A stretch of 7,794 nucleotides of DNA, taken from Anaerolineales bacterium UBA4823. Lineage in GTDB: Bacteria > Chloroflexota > Anaerolineae > Anaerolineales > UBA4823. Position 1 is the first letter of the stretch; each line of letters begins with the position of its first letter. Of this stretch, positions 5,824 to 7,794 are shown one piece after another. A model generated the notes under the pieces. The model did not search any database and was not told the DNA's origin. It was given only the letters and a program-made list of their open reading frames with translations. The position numbers and the translations under genes are program-made. The DNA lies in NCBI GenBank assembly GCA_002402275.1, contig DHFN01000065.1, positions 682 to 8,475 of the forward strand. The letters are read 5' to 3'.

Positions 5824-7760
5824 TCTGGAATCTGGTAAAGACTATACGAAGAGCCAATTCGATCAATTAATTTCAACGAATTCAGGGTTTGATCCAACAA
5901 TTCCCATTGCTTTGGAGTGTAACGTGGATCGTCTTGTTTGACAAATTTTACACCATCCGCATAAATCATGAGATAACCATACCCCTGATTTTTAAGATCA
6001 TTCACAATGGTTTCATACCTTACAAGATTTGTGCCATCCGAATAACTACGGGAATACCATTCATCCAATATTTCATCAGAATCACAATAAGGCAAGCAAT
6101 AGTAATCGCGTGGTTCAAACAATAACAAAACCGGTTTGGAAGGTTCAAGATCCCGGATATGTTCCATCGCTACAGCATACCAACCAAGATTGTTCTCTAA
6201 ATATTCTTCTTTGGAAATCATTCCCAGGACATATTGCGGACTTTTACGCTGGAGAGTCATTGTAAGTATTTGAAAAGAGGTTAATCCAAAAACAATCAAG
6301 ATCACACTATTGAGGACAAAAATTAAGTTAATTGGCTTCTTTTCCAAAGTTGAAATATTTTCATAACCGAGGACTGCCAGGACAACCAAAGCCGGAAATA
6401 AACTCCAATAAAAACGGGTTTGAATCAATAAACCAGATATTCGGGAACCGATGCCCCACACTATCCAAAGAAACAAACCGATTAGACTCATCAATTGAAT
6501 GATCTCTTTCTTTTCCTTTGATTGAGAACGATAATTCAGCCAGGCAAATGGCGATAATAATAAGAAAAGTGGACCAATGGAAGAAGAGAATCCAGCTTTT
6601 CCTTCCACTCCCAGCACCGTAGCTGTCCAAGGGAGGAAAAGACTCAGCCAGCCATTTCCCCAAACAGGTTGTTTGGTATAAAAATGCAGGCGAATCGCAT
6701 TCATTGTACCGGCTGGGAATAGAAGCGGGTAAAATGGCTGCCCGGTTGCAAAAATGTTCTTGAGCCACCACGGAAGGGTTGTGACAAAAACAGTGATCCC
6801 AAATATCAAAATATGAGATAAAAGAACCCTGTATTGATTTGGGATTGGATAGTTATCTGGCAATTGTTCTTGTGGATTTCTGAATATTTTTTTGCACCAG
6901 TTCCAGATCAATCCTATAAAAAACGCAAGGGAGAGAATACCAGCAGTATATTTTGTCCCAAGAGCAAAACCACAATAGATTCCTCCTTCAATCAACCGAG
7001 CTTGGTTTCCTTCCCGAATATACTCCAACAGAACTTGTAATGCCAAAACCCCCCATAAATAAGTTAGCCAATCAACATAACCCCAACCGAGCGAATCCAA
7101 AAAACCGATCCCCGCTAACGGAACTAATATCCCTAACCATATGAAAGAACTATTTTTCCATTCCGGGAATACTTCGACGGTTGCAAACAGAGCCAACCAT
7201 CCCAAAACCCAACCCAGCAGAGTTGCGGCACTCTCCCCTGCGATTGTCATCATCAAGGTATAAAGCATTTCACCGATTTGTGGCATCCCCCATCGCTCGT
7301 TAGGATAGACAAAGAAAAACTTACCTTTTATTTGATACCATTCCGGCAATTCAAGATGATAAAGTAATGCATCATATTTTACTGGCGGAGAGGCAGCCAT
7401 AAACCAGGTCAATATCACATCCAATAGAATCAAACAAAAAATACCTATTTGCCAGCTTTGGGTCGGTTTTAATTGGGCGAATGAGTTTGATAATTGCCGT
7501 AACCACATCCACCCCTGGTGATAAACCAATAGTAAAAGCACAAATACGAAACCAACCGAAATCCAAAAATTAACCAAATAGACAGCACTGATCCCCAAAT
7601 AAATCATGCTTACTAAACCTATCCCTAAACCAGCCTGACGGCTCAAGCTGGGAGTACTCGCTGGAAAAAAGCGTTGATAGATCTTTTTTCCTAACCCAGC
7701 TCCCAGGATCAGAACCAAAATCGCAATCAGCGTTTGCAGGATTGCCCTTCCCAACACCAA
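5820..7760 (-). CDS. GT-C superfamily (PMT/GT39-like) membrane glycosyltransferase, first gene of the cassette; 5' end uncertain
   Basis: At least 646 residues, with a dozen or so hydrophobic segments between about 7 and 500 and a soluble C-terminal domain (about 505-646). After the fourth membrane segment comes ASPPVKYDALLYHLELPEWY (123-142). Its Asp130 is the likely counterpart of the catalytic acid of GT-C enzymes, and His135 is also notable. Other landmarks are GTKYTAG (268-274), LPWWLKNIFATGQPFYPLLF (329-348) and QTRFYWSLFPAL (447-458). The annotated start is TTG (7758-7760), but the frame stays open for eleven more codons up to the right edge and no Shine-Dalgarno precedes the TTG. The true start may therefore lie outside the window. 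The gene overlaps the next by 4 bases. It likely glycosylates a surface component using a polyprenyl-phosphate sugar, but the substrate cannot be read from the sequence. Confidence 0.83.
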   Translation of the reverse strand: MVLGRAILQTLIAILVLILGAGLGKKIYQRFFPASTPSLSRQAGLGIGLVSMIYLGISAVYLVNFWISVGFVFVLLLLVYHQGWMWLRQLSNSFAQLKPTQSWQIGIFCLILLDVILTWFMAASPPVKYDALLYHLELPEWYQIKGKFFFVYPNERWGMPQIGEMLYTLMMTIAGESAATLLGWVLGWLALFATVEVFPEWKNSSFIWLGILVPLAGIGFLDSLGWGYVDWLTYLWGVLALQVLLEYIREGNQARLIEGGIYCGFALGTKYTAGILSLAFFIGLIWNWCKKIFRNPQEQLPDNYPIPNQYRVLLSHILIFGITVFVTTLPWWLKNIFATGQPFYPLLFPAGTMNAIRLHFYTKQPVWGNGWLSLFLPWTATVLGVEGKAGFSSSIGPLFLLLSPFAWLNYRSQSKEKKEIIQLMSLIGLFLWIVWGIGSRISGLLIQTRFYWSLFPALVVLAVLGYENISTLEKKPINLIFVLNSVILIVFGLTSFQILTMTLQRKSPQYVLGMISKEEYLENNLGWYAVAMEHIRDLEPSKPVLLLFEPRDYYCLPYCDSDEILDEWYSRSYSDGTNLVRYETIVNDLKNQGYGYLMIYADGVKFVKQDDPRYTPKQWELLDQTLNSLKLIDRIGSSYSLYQIPE

Positions 7761-7794
7761 TATCTGAATCGGGGTGAAAGGTTTATGAAGTATA

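Noticed and set aside
6361..6771. Minus-strand ORF of 136 codons within the first glycosyltransferase
   Set aside because: It is an alternative frame inside a gene with clear membrane-protein coding. It has no ribosome site or family features.
1..7794. CRISPR arrays, tRNA/rRNA genes, insertion sequences, phage genes or toxin-antitoxin pairs
   Set aside because: No regular repeat-spacer pattern, cloverleaf, transposase-like reading frame or terminal repeats were seen. Almost all of the window is explained by six collinear genes.

Overview
The window looks like chromosomal DNA of a moderately AT-rich bacterium, most likely Chloroflexota (Anaerolineae-like). That placement is inferred from three things seen together: a very short Flp pilin with the mature start QGLVEYALI beside a CpaB-like gene, a cytoplasmic DegS-type kinase paired with a NarL/DegU-type regulator, and large multi-spanning GT39/PMT-like proteins. 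No rRNA, tRNA or other phylogenetic marker is present, so the placement is tentative. All six genes lie on the minus strand and are described in the order they are transcribed, from high to low coordinates.

Positions 7760 to 2769 hold three tightly overlapping genes for large membrane proteins of the GT-C (PMT/ArnT-like) glycosyltransferase superfamily. They overlap by 4 and 38 bases and so form one translationally coupled operon. Each has an acidic motif in its first extracytoplasmic loop, many membrane segments and a soluble C-terminal part. The frame of the first gene stays open to the right edge of the window, so its true start may lie outside.

Positions 2767 to 957 hold a two-component operon. 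It has its own sigma70-type promoter (TTGTAA-17-TATACT), a REC + LuxR-HTH response regulator starting at TTG, and 3 bases later a cytoplasmic HisKA_3/HATPase kinase with a coiled-coil N-terminus and no sensory or membrane domain. The closest known layout is the DegS/DegU type.

Positions 923 to 626 hold a self-contained pilin unit: a good promoter (TTGCAA-17-TATAAT) with small palindromes over its -35, a strong Shine-Dalgarno, a 48-codon Flp/Tad prepilin, and an intrinsic terminator with a perfect 11-bp stem. After about 236 bases of apparently non-coding DNA comes the 5' part of a cpaB/rcpC-like gene, cut by the left edge. It is probably the first gene of the Tad pilus assembly locus.

A plausible reading is a Tad (type IVc) pilus locus with a dedicated two-component system just upstream of the major pilin and a terminator that separates abundant pilin from scarcer assembly proteins. 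The glycosyltransferase cassette next door could decorate the pilus or another surface polymer, but that link rests on position alone. I do not see a clearly unprecedented system here. The most informative leads are the control of the pilin unit and the kinase/regulator/pilin linkage.
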